64,000 bases of DNA from JAEMQF01 sp963791595 (GCA_963791595.1 CAWBTF010000033.1:1-64000); one strand, 5' to 3'; positions 30,699-41,778 are shown, counted from the first letter of the stretch. The notes: generated from the sequence alone by a model not told the origin. Numbers and translations are program-made.

Positions 30699-31382
30699 TC
30701 AGATCGCTTGACTCGGCCGCAGCAGCACCAGCAGCGCGCCATGGCCGCCGTCCGCGGCGCGCGCCTGGACGAAGGCGAGCACGTCGTGGCGTTGCACGAG
30801 CCAGCCCTTGACCTTGGCCTTCAGCACGCTCTGGCGCCCGGGCGAGCCGTTGCCCTTGCCGTGCACGATGCGTACGCAGCGCGAGCCGGTGCGCGCCGCC
30901 TCGCGCAGGAAGGTCTGCAACTGCTCGCGCGCTTCGTCGCGGCGCAGGCCGTGCAAATCGAGTTGCGACTGCGTGACCCATACGCCGCGCCGCAGCTTGC
31001 GCAACACGTCGGGACCGACGCCGCGGCGCCGGAACGACAGGTCGGCGTCGGTTTCGAGCAGCCATGCGGCGTCGAAGTCGTCGGACAGCGATTCTTCGAG
31101 AACCCGGGCTTCGTCGCGCAGGCGCTGGCGCGGCACCGGCGCCGGCCGCGCGCGTGCCGGCGGCGCCGCGGCGCCCTTGCGCAAGGGCAGCACGGGGCCG
31201 ACGCTCACGGCGAACAGATTGCGCTCATGCAGCTCGCGCGCCTTGCGCTGACGATCGAGCGTGGCCGCCGCCTCGGCGTCGCGGCGCGCCGCTTGCAAGG
31301 TGCGCGCCAGACTGGCCAGCTCGCCGAAATCCTTGACCCTGAACGCCGGCTTGATCACCGGCCTGATCGCCGACTTGGTCAC
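30699..31382 (-). CDS. Smr/MutS2 domain protein
   Basis: A 227-residue protein with a charged, helical N-terminal half and a C-terminal Smr domain (QLDLHGLRRDEAREQL, then IVHGKGNGSPG). Smr domains are nucleases acting on DNA or RNA. Stand-alone forms are linked to ribosome rescue or DNA processing. The start is a GTG that overlaps the radC stop as GTGA, so the two are translationally coupled. Confidence 0.88.
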   Translation of the reverse strand: MTKSAIRPVIKPAFRVKDFGELASLARTLQAARRDAEAAATLDRQRKARELHERNLFAVSVGPVLPLRKGAAAPPARARPAPVPRQRLRDEARVLEESLSDDFDAAWLLETDADLSFRRRGVGPDVLRKLRRGVWVTQSQLDLHGLRRDEAREQLQTFLREAARTGSRCVRIVHGKGNGSPGRQSVLKAKVKGWLVQRHDVLAFVQARAADGGHGALLVLLRPSQAI

Positions 31383-32053
31383 AGCAGCCCCCGCTCGGCC
31401 AGCGACACCACGTCGGATTGGCCGACCACCAGGTGGTCGAGCACGCGCACGTCGATCAGCGCGAGTGCCGATTTCAACGTCTGCGTCAAGAACTCGTCAG
31501 CCCGCGACGGCTCCGCCGTGCCGGAAGGATGGTTGTGCGCCAGGATCACCGCGGCGGCCTGGAGCGCAAGCGAGCGCTTCACGATTTCACGCGGGTACAC
31601 GCTGGTTTGCGTGAGCGTGCCGCGAAACATCTCTTCGAGCACGATCAGGCGGTTTTGCGCGTCGAGAAACAGCACCGCGAACACCTCGTGCCCTCGATCC
31701 GCGAGCTGCATGCGCAAGTAGTCTTTCACCTTGCCCGGCGATTCGAACAGCGTGCGCTGCGCGAAATCCTGCTTCAACGAGCGCCGCGCCAGCTCCAGCA
31801 CGGCGGCGAGTTCGGCGCGCTTGGCCGGCCCCAGACCCTTGATGCGTTGCAGCTCCGGCGGGCCGGCGCGCAGCAGCGGCGCGATGCCGCCGAAGCTGTC
31901 GAGCAACTGCTGTGCCAATTGCAGCACCGACACGCCGGGCAGCCCGGTGCGCAGCAGCAGCGCCAGCAGTTCGGTGTCGGCCAACGCCGCCGGCCCGAGC
32001 GCCAGCATCTTTTCGCGCGGTCGGGTTGACGCGGGCAAGTCCTTCAGCGGCAT
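31379..32053 (-). CDS. radC: RadC family protein (JAB/MPN domain)
   Basis: About 224 residues. The N-terminal helix-hairpin-helix-like part (LLRAGPPELQRIKGLGPAKRAEL) is followed by a JAMM metal-binding domain with HNHPSG and a downstream Asp (SRADEFL), plus LEEMFRGTLTQTSVYPREI. The DNA-repair role implied by the old name is not well supported. The start MPLKDLPA at 32053 has GGAA nine bases upstream. An ATG at 32086 is also possible. Confidence 0.9.
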   Translation of the reverse strand: MPLKDLPASTRPREKMLALGPAALADTELLALLLRTGLPGVSVLQLAQQLLDSFGGIAPLLRAGPPELQRIKGLGPAKRAELAAVLELARRSLKQDFAQRTLFESPGKVKDYLRMQLADRGHEVFAVLFLDAQNRLIVLEEMFRGTLTQTSVYPREIVKRSLALQAAAVILAHNHPSGTAEPSRADEFLTQTLKSALALIDVRVLDHLVVGQSDVVSLAERGLL

Positions 32054-32149
32054 GGTGGGCGTTTCCGTGGTGGTTGCCAAGGCCATGTGCCATGGCGGCG
32101 GGCCCACGCGGCGGGCCGACTAAACTCGGCGCCAGTCTAGAGCACGCCC

Positions 32150-32608
32150 ATGATCGACGCCGCCACCCAACCCGTCACCCGCGATTCGTTTCTGACGCTG
32201 CACTACCGGATGTGCGGCCCGGACGGCGCGCCGTTTCTCGACACCTTCGGCGCCCAGCCCGCGACCTTGTCGCTCGGGCGAGGCGAACTCACACCGGCAA
32301 TCGAGGCGTGCCTGATCGGCTTGCAGGAAGGGCAGTGCGCGCGCTTCGAGCTGGGGCCCGGCGTGGCATTCGGCGAGCGCAACCCGCAACTGCTCCAGCC
32401 GGTGTCGCGCGAGGTGCTGGCGAAGTTCGGCGAATCCGATGAAGACTATCGCGTCGGCGACGTCGTGTGCTTCCCCACACCGGGTGGCGCCGGCGCTTAC
32501 GCGGGCGTGGTGCGCGAGCTCGGCGAAGACTCCTTGCTGTTCGACTTCAACCACCCACTCGCCGGGCGTGCGGTGAGCTTTGAAGTGCAACTGATCGGCG
32601 TGCTCTGA
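32150..32608 (+). CDS. slpA: FKBP-type peptidyl-prolyl isomerase, SlpA-like
   Basis: A 152-residue soluble isomerase of the SlyD/SlpA group. SFLTLHYRMCGPDGAPFLDTFG starts the FKBP fold. LGRGELTPAIEACLIGLQEG and GVAFGERNPQLLQPVSRE belong to the flap and insert domain. It has no metal-binding His tail like SlyD. The stop overlaps the ispH start as TGATG; slpA next to ispH is a widespread arrangement. Confidence 0.92.
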   Translation: MIDAATQPVTRDSFLTLHYRMCGPDGAPFLDTFGAQPATLSLGRGELTPAIEACLIGLQEGQCARFELGPGVAFGERNPQLLQPVSREVLAKFGESDEDYRVGDVVCFPTPGGAGAYAGVVRELGEDSLLFDFNHPLAGRAVSFEVQLIGVL

Positions 32609-33567
32609 TGCAACCCCAACTGAAAGAAGTGGTTCTCGCCGAGCCGCGCGGCTTTTGCGCCGGGGTCGACCGCGCGATCGAAATCGTCGAGCGCGCGCTG
32701 AAGAAATTCGGCGCGCCGATCTACGTGCGCCACGAAATCGTGCACAACACCTACGTCGTGGAAGATCTTAAAGCGAAAGGCGCGATCTTCATCGAAAACC
32801 TCGCCGACGTTCCACCCGGCGCGACGCTGGTGTTCAGCGCGCACGGCGTGAGCCAGGCGGTGCGCCAGGAGGCGAAGCAGCGCGGCTTTCATGTGTTCGA
32901 CGCCACCTGTCCGCTCGTGACCAAGGTGCACGTCGAGGTGGCCAAGCTGCACCGCGAGGGTTATGACTTCATCATGATCGGCCACAAGGGCCACCCTGAA
33001 GTCGAGGGAACGATGGGCCAGTTGAACGAAGGCATCTACCTCGTCGAAGACGTGGACGGTGTGGCCAGCGTCGAGGTGAAACAAAGCGAGCGGCTCGCGG
33101 TGGTGACGCAGACCACGCTGTCGGTGGACGACGCTGCGGAAATTCTCGCGGCGGTGAAGCGGCGTTTCCCAACCGTGCGCGAACCGAAGCAGCAAGACAT
33201 CTGTTACGCCACGCAAAATCGCCAGGACGCCGTGAAAGTGCTGGCGCGCGAAGTCGACATCGTCATCGTCGTCGGCAGCCCCACGAGCTCGAACAGCAAC
33301 CGCCTGCGCGAACTGGCGCAGCGTCTGGGCACGCCGGCCTACATGGTGGACGCGCCCTCCGACCTGAAACTCGAATGGTTCAACGGCAAGCGCGCGGTCG
33401 GTCTGACGGCGGGCGCGTCGGCACCGGACATTCTGGTGCAGCAGGTGATCGCGCAGCTGCGCGCGCTGGGCGTGATGTCGGTGCGCAAATTGAAGGGCGT
33501 TCAAGAGACGGTGCACTTTCCGCTGCCGATGGGGCTGGGCGACAAGTCGATGGCTCGGGGCGAATAG
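32608..33567 (+). CDS. ispH: 4-hydroxy-3-methylbut-2-enyl diphosphate reductase
   Basis: A 319-residue iron-sulfur enzyme that makes IPP and DMAPP in the last step of the MEP isoprenoid pathway. The three cluster cysteines are visible in PRGFCAGVDRA, FDATCPLVTKVH and QDICYATQNRQ. The catalytic Glu is in HPEVEGTMGQ, and the substrate-binding TSSNS block is in VGSPTSSNSNRL. Length and start are standard, and it is translationally coupled to slpA. Confidence 0.97.
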   Translation: MQPQLKEVVLAEPRGFCAGVDRAIEIVERALKKFGAPIYVRHEIVHNTYVVEDLKAKGAIFIENLADVPPGATLVFSAHGVSQAVRQEAKQRGFHVFDATCPLVTKVHVEVAKLHREGYDFIMIGHKGHPEVEGTMGQLNEGIYLVEDVDGVASVEVKQSERLAVVTQTTLSVDDAAEILAAVKRRFPTVREPKQQDICYATQNRQDAVKVLAREVDIVIVVGSPTSSNSNRLRELAQRLGTPAYMVDAPSDLKLEWFNGKRAVGLTAGASAPDILVQQVIAQLRALGVMSVRKLKGVQETVHFPLPMGLGDKSMARGE

Positions 33568-33700
33568 CTCCCGAACCGCGTCGGTCCACGCTCGCCGCGG
33601 ATCGCGCTCGCGTGTTGTCCGCGCCGCGGGGGAGCGCCTGCCTACAATTCGCCGCTTCGCAACCCTCGCTCCAGCGGCAGATCCGGCCGCCGCCTCCCAC

Positions 33701-34992
<1,292 letters not shown>

Positions 34993-34996
<4 letters not shown>

Positions 34997-35799
34997 TGCC
35001 CGCCGAGCATGCGACGCAACTGCTGACGGCCTACGACCAGGGCAGGCGGATCGCATTGCCCACATCGGCGGATGCAAGCTTCGACCCGGCGCGGGGCTAC
35101 GAGGTGGCTGCGGCCATTCGCACGCTGCGCAGCGCGCGCGGCGAGCGCCAGCTGGGCTACAAGATCGGCTTCACGAACCGCACGATCTGGCCGCGCTACG
35201 GCGTGTTCGGCCCGATCTGGGGGCCGGTGTGGAACACCACGACCACGCTGCTGGACACAGCGCAAATCGAGGTCTCGCTCAAAGGCCTGGTGCAGCCGCG
35301 CCTCGAACCCGAAATCGCGTTCGGCTTCGCGAAGCCGCCGCGCGCCGGAATGAGCGAGGCCGAGCTCGCCGGTTGCATCGAATGGGTTGCGCACAGTTTC
35401 GAGATCGTGCACACGCATTTCGACGACTGGCGCTTCCAGGCGGCGGACACGGTGGCCGACTTTGCGCTGCACGGCAAACTGATCGTCGGCCCGCGCATCG
35501 AGTTGAGCCGCTTCGCCGCGCCTGGCGCCGAGCTTGCGGCGCTCGAGGTGCAACTGCATCGCGATGGCCAGCTGGTTGACCAGGGGCAGGGCACGAACGT
35601 GCTCGACGGGCCCCTGAGCGCGCTGCGCATCTGGGTCGACGCGATGCTGGCACAGCCGCATGGCTGGCGCATCGAAGCCGGCCACATCGTCACGACGGGA
35701 ACGATCACCGACGCGGCGCCGCTGCTGCCGGGGCAGCGCTGGACGACGCAGCTGAGTGACCCTCGGCTCACGGGGCTGACGCTGACAACGCGGCCTTGA
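34993..35799 (+). CDS. 2-keto-4-pentenoate hydratase family protein
   Basis: A 268-residue member of the fumarylacetoacetate hydrolase superfamily, hydratase branch (MhpD/DmpE-like). LGYKIGFTNRTIWPRYGV and RLEPEIAFGF hold the metal-binding Glu residues, and a further acidic position is near HTHFDDWRF. In aromatic degradation these enzymes hydrate 2-oxopent-4-enoate, but no meta-cleavage genes are nearby, so the substrate is open. The start overlaps serS (ATGA). Confidence 0.85.
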
Positions 35800-35874
35800 C
35801 CTGGCCCGCTGCGCAAACGCGCTGCGCTAGAATCCGGCCCCTGGCCGAGCGGCCCGCCAGGCACCAAGCACACA

Positions 35875-35965
35875 GGAGAGGTGGCAGAGTGGTCGAATGT
35901 ACCTGACTCGAAATCAGGCGAACGGTATCCCCGTTCCGTGGGTTCGAATCCCACCCTCTCCGCCA
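35875..35965 (+). tRNA. tRNA-Ser (anticodon CGA)
   Basis: A 91-base tRNA. Acceptor arms GGAGAGG (35875-35881) and CCTCTCC (35955-35961) pair perfectly; discriminator G and an encoded CCA follow. The anticodon stem CCTGA/TCAGG encloses CTCGAAA, giving CGA at 35909-35911, which reads UCG. A long variable arm typical of serine tRNAs precedes the T arm (GTGGGTTCGAATCCCAC). TAGAAT at 35828-35833 is a possible -10 element. Confidence 0.97.
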
Positions 35966-36061
35966 TTTCACGCATCTTTACGAGCGAGCCACCCTGCGGA
36001 TACGCTTCGCGACGACCATGTCGACAAGGGCAATCGGCCCGACTCGATGAGGAAACAGGCG

Positions 36062-36634
36062 ATGAACACTCTGCAATCGATTGACGTTCGTACCGGCGGC
36101 CAGCCCAGCTCGCAGGCGCTGACAGGTTTGTCCGACCGGCGCCGCTGGCAATGGATGATGGCCTTGCTGCTCGCCCTGGGCGGCGCACTCGCCAGCACCG
36201 CTTGGGCGCGACCCGGCGGTCACGGTGAGGGCGGCGGCATGATGTTCGGCGGCTCGCCCGAGCGCATGGGCCGCATGATCGACCACATGCTCGACGGCGT
36301 ATCGGCCAGCGACCAGCAACGCGCCCAGGTGAAGCAGATCGCGCAGGCGGCCGCGGCCGACTTGAAGGGCACACGCACCGCGACGCGCGAATTGCGGCAA
36401 CGCGCCATGCAGGTGTTCACGGCGCCCACCGTCGACGCGGCCGCCGCCGAGTCGCTGCGCCAGCAGTTGCAGGCGCAGCACGATCAGAGCAGCCGGCGCA
36501 TGTTGCAGGCCATGCTCGACATCAGCCGCGTGCTCACGCCCGAGCAGCGCGCCAAACTCGGCGAGCGTTTCAAACAGCGCAGCGCGCAGCGCGAGGAGCG
36601 TCTGCAACGCATGGAGCGTCAGCCGCCGCGCTGA
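36062..36634 (+). CDS. Spy/CpxP-like periplasmic protein (LTXXQ family)
   Basis: A 190-residue exported protein. The signal has a hydrophobic stretch (WMMALLLALGGALASTAWA) after a long basic N-terminus. The mature part is helical and Gln/Arg-rich, with a degenerate first LTXXQ motif (VSASDQQRAQVKQIAQ) and a second, LTPEQRAKLGERF. Spy/CpxP proteins are periplasmic chaperones and sensors of envelope stress. The start at 36062 has a GAGGAA ribosome site. It directly precedes a response regulator and sensor kinase, matching the CpxP-CpxR-CpxA layout, so it may modulate that kinase. Confidence 0.85.
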   Translation: MNTLQSIDVRTGGQPSSQALTGLSDRRRWQWMMALLLALGGALASTAWARPGGHGEGGGMMFGGSPERMGRMIDHMLDGVSASDQQRAQVKQIAQAAAADLKGTRTATRELRQRAMQVFTAPTVDAAAAESLRQQLQAQHDQSSRRMLQAMLDISRVLTPEQRAKLGERFKQRSAQREERLQRMERQPPR

Positions 36635-36695
36635 TGCGTGCCTCTGAAACAGCGCGGCCCTGCGCCGCGCGCCGACAACAGCGAGGCCGATTCGC

Positions 36696-37410
36696 ATGAC
36701 GTCGCGCCTGCTGTTGATCGATGACGACACGCGCCTCACGGCGATGGTCGGCGACTACCTGCGAAGCGCCGGTCTGTCGGTCGACGTGGCGGCGAGCCTG
36801 CGCGAAGGCCGCGTGATTGCTCGCGGCGCACCCCTTCGACGCGCTCGTGCTCGACCTGATGCTGCCCGACGGCGACGGCCTCGATCTGTGCCGCGAGCTG
36901 CGCGCCGAACCGCGCACGCGCCAGTTGCCGCTGTTGATGCTCACCGCGCGCGGCGAGCCGATGGACCGCATCGTCGGCCTCGAACTCGGCGCCGACGATT
37001 ACCTGGGCAAGCCCTTCGAGCCGCGCGAGCTGCTGGCGCGCGTGAAGGCGCTGCTGCGCCGCGCCGCGCCGGCGCAGGCGGGAGACGACGTGCTGCGCTT
37101 CGGCCGGCTCGAAGTCGACCTCGGCGCGCGCGTCGCGCGCCTGGACGGCAAAACCTGCGACCTGACGAGCCATCAGTTCGATCTGCTCGTCGTGCTCGCG
37201 CAAAGCCCGGGCCGGGTGCTGTCGCGCGACCAGATCATGGATGCGCTGAAGGGCCATCCGCTCGAAGCGTTCGACCGGTCGATCGACGTGCACATCTCGC
37301 GCATCCGCGCCCTCATCGAAGACGACCCGAAACAGCCGCGGCGCGTGCTCACGGTGCGCGGCGCCGGCTACATCTTCGCGAAGAAGCAGGACGACGATGC
37401 GCCGGGGTAG
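36696..37410 (+). CDS. OmpR-family response regulator (frameshifted)
   Basis: About 238 residues once an extra base near 36820 is removed. The receiver starts LLLIDDDTRLTAMVGDYL. The phosphoacceptor Asp is in ALVLDLMLPDGDGLDL, and the switch residues are in LMLTARGEP and DDYLGKPFEPREL. The winged-helix domain ends in RVLTVRGAGYIFAKK. It is the partner of the downstream kinase and probably controls envelope-stress genes, given the Spy/CpxP-like neighbour. Confidence 0.9.
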
Positions 37411-37479
37411 CGCCTCCGCGCGCGCAGCGCGCGGCTCGGCATCGGCACATGCAACGCGCTGCCCCTCATGGAACCCGCC

Positions 37480-38883
37480 ATGAAAAGCCTCTACCTGCGC
37501 ATCTGGCTCACCGTGGTGGCGGTGCTGCTGCTGTTCGCCTTGGTCGCGGGGTGGCTGTTCCAGAGCAATGTCGAGCAAGAGCGCGACCGGGTGCAGTCGA
37601 TGTGGTCGGAGCGCGCGTCGGCCTGGGCGGCGCTGATCGAGAACAGCCTGCCCGAGCGCGACGCGCCGGTGGCCGAGCAGCGCGCCGCGTTGCTCGACTG
37701 GTCGCAGCGCCTGCGCCTGCCGCTGGCGCTGGACGACGAACACGGCCAGCGCATCGCGACGTCGGAGTCGTTCGCGAGGCGCGAAGCCGAAGGGCTCGCT
37801 CCAGTGCGAGCGGGGGACTCTTCCGCGGCGCAACGGCGCACCGTGCGGCTGTTGCTGTCTGACGGGCGCGCGCTGTGGATCATGCGGCCCAGCCCGGGCC
37901 GCTGGCGGGGCGGCGGGACACGCGGCGAGGGCGGCGCGCCGGCAGGCTCTGGGTCACTCGCAGCCGCCCCGATCTGGCCGCGTGGTTTGGCGTTATTGCC
38001 GGGCGGTGGTCTGGGCTTGGTGGCCGCGCTGGCAGCGCTGTTTGTCGCGATCGCGCTCGGCGCCTATCCGGTGGTGCGGCGCCTGACGCGCCGGCTCGAG
38101 GCCTTGCAGCGTGGCGTCGAATCGTTCGGCGCGGGCCAGCTCAGCCAGCGTGTCGACGCACGCGGCCACGACGAAGTGGCCGCTCTCGGGCGCAGCTTCA
38201 ACGCCGCGGCGCAGCGCATCGAGGCGCTCGTCGCGTCGCACCGCAGCCTGCTCGCGAACGCTTCGCACGAGCTGCGTTCGCCGCTGGCGCGGATCAAGAT
38301 GGCCCTGGCGATGCTGGACGACGCGAAACCCGACGCACCACCGGAAGTGCGTGCCGGTCTGCGCCGCGAAGTTGAGCGCAACATCCGCGAGCTCGACGCA
38401 TTGGTCGAGGAAGTCCTGCTCGCGAGCCGCCTCGACGCACCCGACGAAACGAACCGCACCGCATCGCACACGCCGGTGGCGTTGCTCCCGCTCGCCGCCG
38501 AAGAGGGCGCGCGTTTCAACGCCGCCGTCCAAGGGGAGGACGCCAGCGTGCTTGGCGACGAACGGCTGCTGCGTCGCGCGCTGCGCAATCTGCTCGAAAA
38601 CGCCCGCCGCTATGGCGGCGCGGCGCCGCCCGAAGTCGACATCGCGCGCACCGTGGGCAGCGTTCAGGTGCGCGTCAGCGACCGTGGCCCCGGCGTTGCG
38701 CCGGAGCAGCGCGAACGCATCTTCGAGCCGTTTTACCGCCTGCCCGGCCACGCCGAGCAAGCCGGCGGCGTGGGCCTGGGGCTGAGCCTGGTGCGGCAGA
38801 TCGCCAGGGCGCACCGGGGCTCGGTGCTTTGCGAGGGGCGCGATGGCGGCGGCAGTTGCTTTGTGTTGAGCTTGCCGGGATGA
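37480..38883 (+). CDS. Sensor histidine kinase (HAMP, HisKA, HATPase)
   Basis: A 467-residue inner-membrane kinase. Two membrane helices (LTVVAVLLLFALVAGWLF and LVAALAALFVAIALGAYPVV) bracket a periplasmic sensor region of about 130 residues. HAMP follows, then the H-box LLANASHELRSPLARIK with the phosphorylated His, the N-box NLLENARRYGG and the G-boxes DRGPGV and GGVGLGLSL. An alternative ATG lies 12 bases upstream. It pairs with the preceding regulator and resembles CpxA in topology. Confidence 0.92.
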   Translation: MKSLYLRIWLTVVAVLLLFALVAGWLFQSNVEQERDRVQSMWSERASAWAALIENSLPERDAPVAEQRAALLDWSQRLRLPLALDDEHGQRIATSESFARREAEGLAPVRAGDSSAAQRRTVRLLLSDGRALWIMRPSPGRWRGGGTRGEGGAPAGSGSLAAAPIWPRGLALLPGGGLGLVAALAALFVAIALGAYPVVRRLTRRLEALQRGVESFGAGQLSQRVDARGHDEVAALGRSFNAAAQRIEALVASHRSLLANASHELRSPLARIKMALAMLDDAKPDAPPEVRAGLRREVERNIRELDALVEEVLLASRLDAPDETNRTASHTPVALLPLAAEEGARFNAAVQGEDASVLGDERLLRRALRNLLENARRYGGAAPPEVDIARTVGSVQVRVSDRGPGVAPEQRERIFEPFYRLPGHAEQAGGVGLGLSLVRQIARAHRGSVLCEGRDGGGSCFVLSLPG

Positions 38884-38902
38884 GCTGGGAATCCGGCGCG
38901 CG

Positions 38903-40315
38903 TCACGGCATGCGTGGCGCAGGCGCTGCACCGCGCCGCGCGTGCTGCATCCACGCCAGAAAGCCGCACAAGCCGCAGGCCGCGAGCACCAGCCCCGCTG
39001 TCGCTGCGGCCCAGTAGCCGGCCGCGCCCGATGCGCCGCTTAACGTGGCCGGGCTGAAGCCCCAGCGGTCGAACGCGAGCACGTAACCGCCGCCCAGCCC
39101 GACGCCCCAGATCGCGACGGCGTAGATCAGCAACGGCACCGTCGCGATTCGGTAAGCGCGCAAGATGAAGGCGGCGATGATCTGAGCCGCGTCGGCCACG
39201 TGGAACAGCACCAGCCACGCGAGCAGCGGCAGCGCGAAAGCGAGCACGGCCTCGTCGCGCGTGTACAGGTGCAGCAGCGGCAGGCGCAGCGCATAGACCG
39301 CGGCGCCCAGAGCCGCTGCCACGCCCATGCCCAGCAGCAGGCCGTTCCAGCCCAGGCGCTGCGCCTGCGCAGAATCGCTCGCGCCGATGCGCTGCGCGAC
39401 CAGCGTGCTCGTCGCATTGCCGATCGCCATCGGCATCATGAACATCAGCGACAACAGGTTCAGCGCGATCTGGTGGCCGGCGACCTGCGTCGCACCGATG
39501 CGCGAGATGAACAGCGCCATGAACGTGAAGCCCGTCACTTCGACGGCGATCGACAAGCTCATCGGAACGCCCAGGCGCAACAGCGCGCGCAAGCTGGCGC
39601 GGTGCGGCCGGGACAAGCGCCGGTGCAAGCCGAACGGTGCGTAGAACGCATCGCGGCGCAGCAGGAGCCACGCGGCACCAAGCTGGCCCGCCATCACGAC
39701 CGCGGTGGCGATGCCGCAACCCGCGGCGCCTTGCGCCGACAGGCGCCAAGCGCCAACATCGACGCCAAACACGAAGGCCACGCTGAGCGGCACCTTCAGC
39801 AACAGCGCGCCGAGCTGCAGCGCCATCACGATCTTCGGCCGCGACACGGCGCTGTTGAAGCCGCGGAACGCCGTGAACAACAGCGCGCAGGGCAGTGCGA
39901 ACGCCAACGCAGCGAGATAGTCGCGCACCTTCGCCGCTACTTCGGGCGAGGCCCGCGACAGATTCAGAAACGGCTGCGGAAACAGCAGCAGCGTGCAGCC
40001 GATCAGCGAGGCGCCGAGCGCCAGCCACAGCGCCTGGTGCAACTGCGCGCCGGCCTCCAGCGGCTTGCCGGCGCCGAACAGTTGCCCGGCAATCGGCCCG
40101 ACCGACAGCACCATGCCCATCAGCGTGACGAACACGGTCACGTAAACCGCGCTGCCGATTGCCAGCGCCGCCAGGTCGAGCGACGACGCACGTGCGGCAA
40201 CTGCGGTGTCGACCGTGCTGAACGCGACCACCGCGGCCTGCCCGATGAACACCGGCCAGGCCTGGTCGAGGATGCTGCGCGCGTCTTGCCGCAGCAGCGC
40301 GCTCCTCGCCCCCAT
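38903..40315 (-). CDS. MATE family efflux transporter
   Basis: A 470-residue integral membrane protein with about 12 helices arranged as two similar halves (WPVFIGQAAVVAFSTVDTAV and LGVPMSLSIAVEVTGFTFMA). This is the MATE pattern of cation-coupled drug exporters such as NorM. It converges on the sensor kinase gene. It follows the DUF3717/DUF1289 gene with no spacing (TGAATG), so the two are co-translated. Confidence 0.9.
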   Translation of the reverse strand: MGARSALLRQDARSILDQAWPVFIGQAAVVAFSTVDTAVAARASSLDLAALAIGSAVYVTVFVTLMGMVLSVGPIAGQLFGAGKPLEAGAQLHQALWLALGASLIGCTLLLFPQPFLNLSRASPEVAAKVRDYLAALAFALPCALLFTAFRGFNSAVSRPKIVMALQLGALLLKVPLSVAFVFGVDVGAWRLSAQGAAGCGIATAVVMAGQLGAAWLLLRRDAFYAPFGLHRRLSRPHRASLRALLRLGVPMSLSIAVEVTGFTFMALFISRIGATQVAGHQIALNLLSLMFMMPMAIGNATSTLVAQRIGASDSAQAQRLGWNGLLLGMGVAAALGAAVYALRLPLLHLYTRDEAVLAFALPLLAWLVLFHVADAAQIIAAFILRAYRIATVPLLIYAVAIWGVGLGGGYVLAFDRWGFSPATLSGASGAAGYWAAATAGLVLAACGLCGFLAWMQHARRGAAPAPRMP

Positions 40316-40771
40316 TCAGGCGGCGCCCAGCTCGCTCGGCTGGGCCACGCGGGGCGCGACGCGCTCGCGTTCCAACGCGCGTTCGGCGTAGCGGTTGAAA
40401 CGCCAGGCGGTCCCGTCCATCGTGATGCGCCGCCAGGTGGTGCGTTTGTCGCCGGGACTCATCGACGTCCAGCGCTGCACTTCGTCGAAGCTGCGCCCGC
40501 AGCCCTTGCACACCGCGTCGCCCTGGCTGGTGGAACAGATCGCGATGCACGGCGCGTCGGGAGTGGTCGCGTACCAGGCGAGCCAGGCGTCGCGCGCGGC
40601 GCGCGGCATCGTGTGCTCGTCGCACTCGGGGTCGCGGTGATAGACCATCAGCGCATAGACCTCGGCCAGCGCGCGCACGGGTGGGCATGCGGTGATGCCG
40701 TCGGGCGATGGTGCGCGTTCGCGCCACCAGTTGATCGCCGCTTCGATGTCGGTGATGTGAAGTGCTGCCAT
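40316..40771 (-). CDS. DUF3717 and DUF1289 two-domain protein
   Basis: A 151-residue protein. The N-terminal 65 residues (ITDIEAAINWWRER, with ALAEVYALMVYHR) match DUF3717. The C-terminal part (PCIAICSTSQGDAVCKGCGRSFDEVQRW) is DUF1289, a small four-Cys domain likely to bind zinc or an iron-sulfur cluster. The two domains are more often seen separately. It overlaps nothing but abuts the MATE gene exactly. Function unknown. Confidence 0.75.
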   Translation of the reverse strand: MAALHITDIEAAINWWRERAPSPDGITACPPVRALAEVYALMVYHRDPECDEHTMPRAARDAWLAWYATTPDAPCIAICSTSQGDAVCKGCGRSFDEVQRWTSMSPGDKRTTWRRITMDGTAWRFNRYAERALERERVAPRVAQPSELGAA

Positions 40772-40827
40772 GGGCGAGGATATGCGGGGGCGCCAAGGAT
40801 AGCGCTTGGGCGCACGACGCTGCTACG

Positions 40828-41778
40828 ATGCCGCACAGCATGTCCGCCCAGCCCGTGACCGCCGAATCGCTCGAACTCGACCGACCACCGTTCGCCGTGG
40901 TGGCCGCACTCGGGCCAGAGCAAGTGGCCGATGAAATGGTGGCGTGCTTCGCACGCCTCGGCGCGCGGCCCGACAGGCTCGCGCACGCGCACGCACTGGC
41001 CTTGCAGAGCATCGGCACGGCCGATCTTGGCAAGGGCCTCGGCAAGGGCGGCGGCAAAGGCCGTGTTTCGGGAAAGGGTACGTCGGCGATGGACGCATTG
41101 GCGCGCGCCGGGCGCGCGATCGCGTGCGACATCGACCGCGGCGTCGGCATCGGCGTCGCGGCCGGCTACCACAATCCGCAGCACTTTCTCGAAGTGATGC
41201 TCAGCACGCGCTACCTCGCGCGTCTGGCCGGGCTGGACGCGCCGCGCAGCGCGCGCGTCGTCACGGCGGGGCTGATTCACGACTTCCATCACGACGGCTC
41301 GCGCGGCGCGTCGGCGCCGTTTCGGCTCGAGCTGCTCGCGTTGGAAAAGGCCACGCCCTACCTGAACGAGGCCGGGGTCGACGCCGACACCCGCGCCAAC
41401 CTCGAAGCCCTGGTTCTGGCCACCGAGCCGCGCACCGGCGTTCCCTATGCACGGGCGTGTTGGCTGCATCACCGCGGCTTGGGCGGCGCGGCGGCGCGAA
41501 GCCAGGGGCTGCCGCTCGGCATCGAGCTTCTGGCGCGCGACGCCGAGCTCGCCGCCGACGCCGTGCTGCTCGCCGAAGCCGATGTGTTGCCGTCGATCGG
41601 CTTGACGCTGGCGCATGCCGACAAGTTGCAGGCGCGCCTCGCGGCCGAGTGGGGCATGGCGCTCGGCCGCGACGACAAGCTGCAGTTCATCGACCGCATG
41701 GTCGGCGAAATCACGGTCGCGAAGTTCTTCATCCCCAACGTGCAGCGGCTGCGCCAGAGCTATGCGCGTGCCGCCTGA
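40828..41778 (+). CDS. HD-like metal-dependent hydrolase, uncharacterised
   Basis: A 316-residue protein. GYHNPQHFLEVMLSTRYLA, then GLIHDFHHDGSRG about 35 residues later, gives the H...HD spacing of HD-family phosphohydrolases. An Asp further on (LAEADVLPSIG) could be the last ligand. A Gly/Lys-rich linker (LGKGLGKGGGKGRVSGKG) lies before it. Substrate unknown. An ATG at 40840 is an alternative start. Confidence 0.6.
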   Translation: MPHSMSAQPVTAESLELDRPPFAVVAALGPEQVADEMVACFARLGARPDRLAHAHALALQSIGTADLGKGLGKGGGKGRVSGKGTSAMDALARAGRAIACDIDRGVGIGVAAGYHNPQHFLEVMLSTRYLARLAGLDAPRSARVVTAGLIHDFHHDGSRGASAPFRLELLALEKATPYLNEAGVDADTRANLEALVLATEPRTGVPYARACWLHHRGLGGAAARSQGLPLGIELLARDAELAADAVLLAEADVLPSIGLTLAHADKLQARLAAEWGMALGRDDKLQFIDRMVGEITVAKFFIPNVQRLRQSYARAA

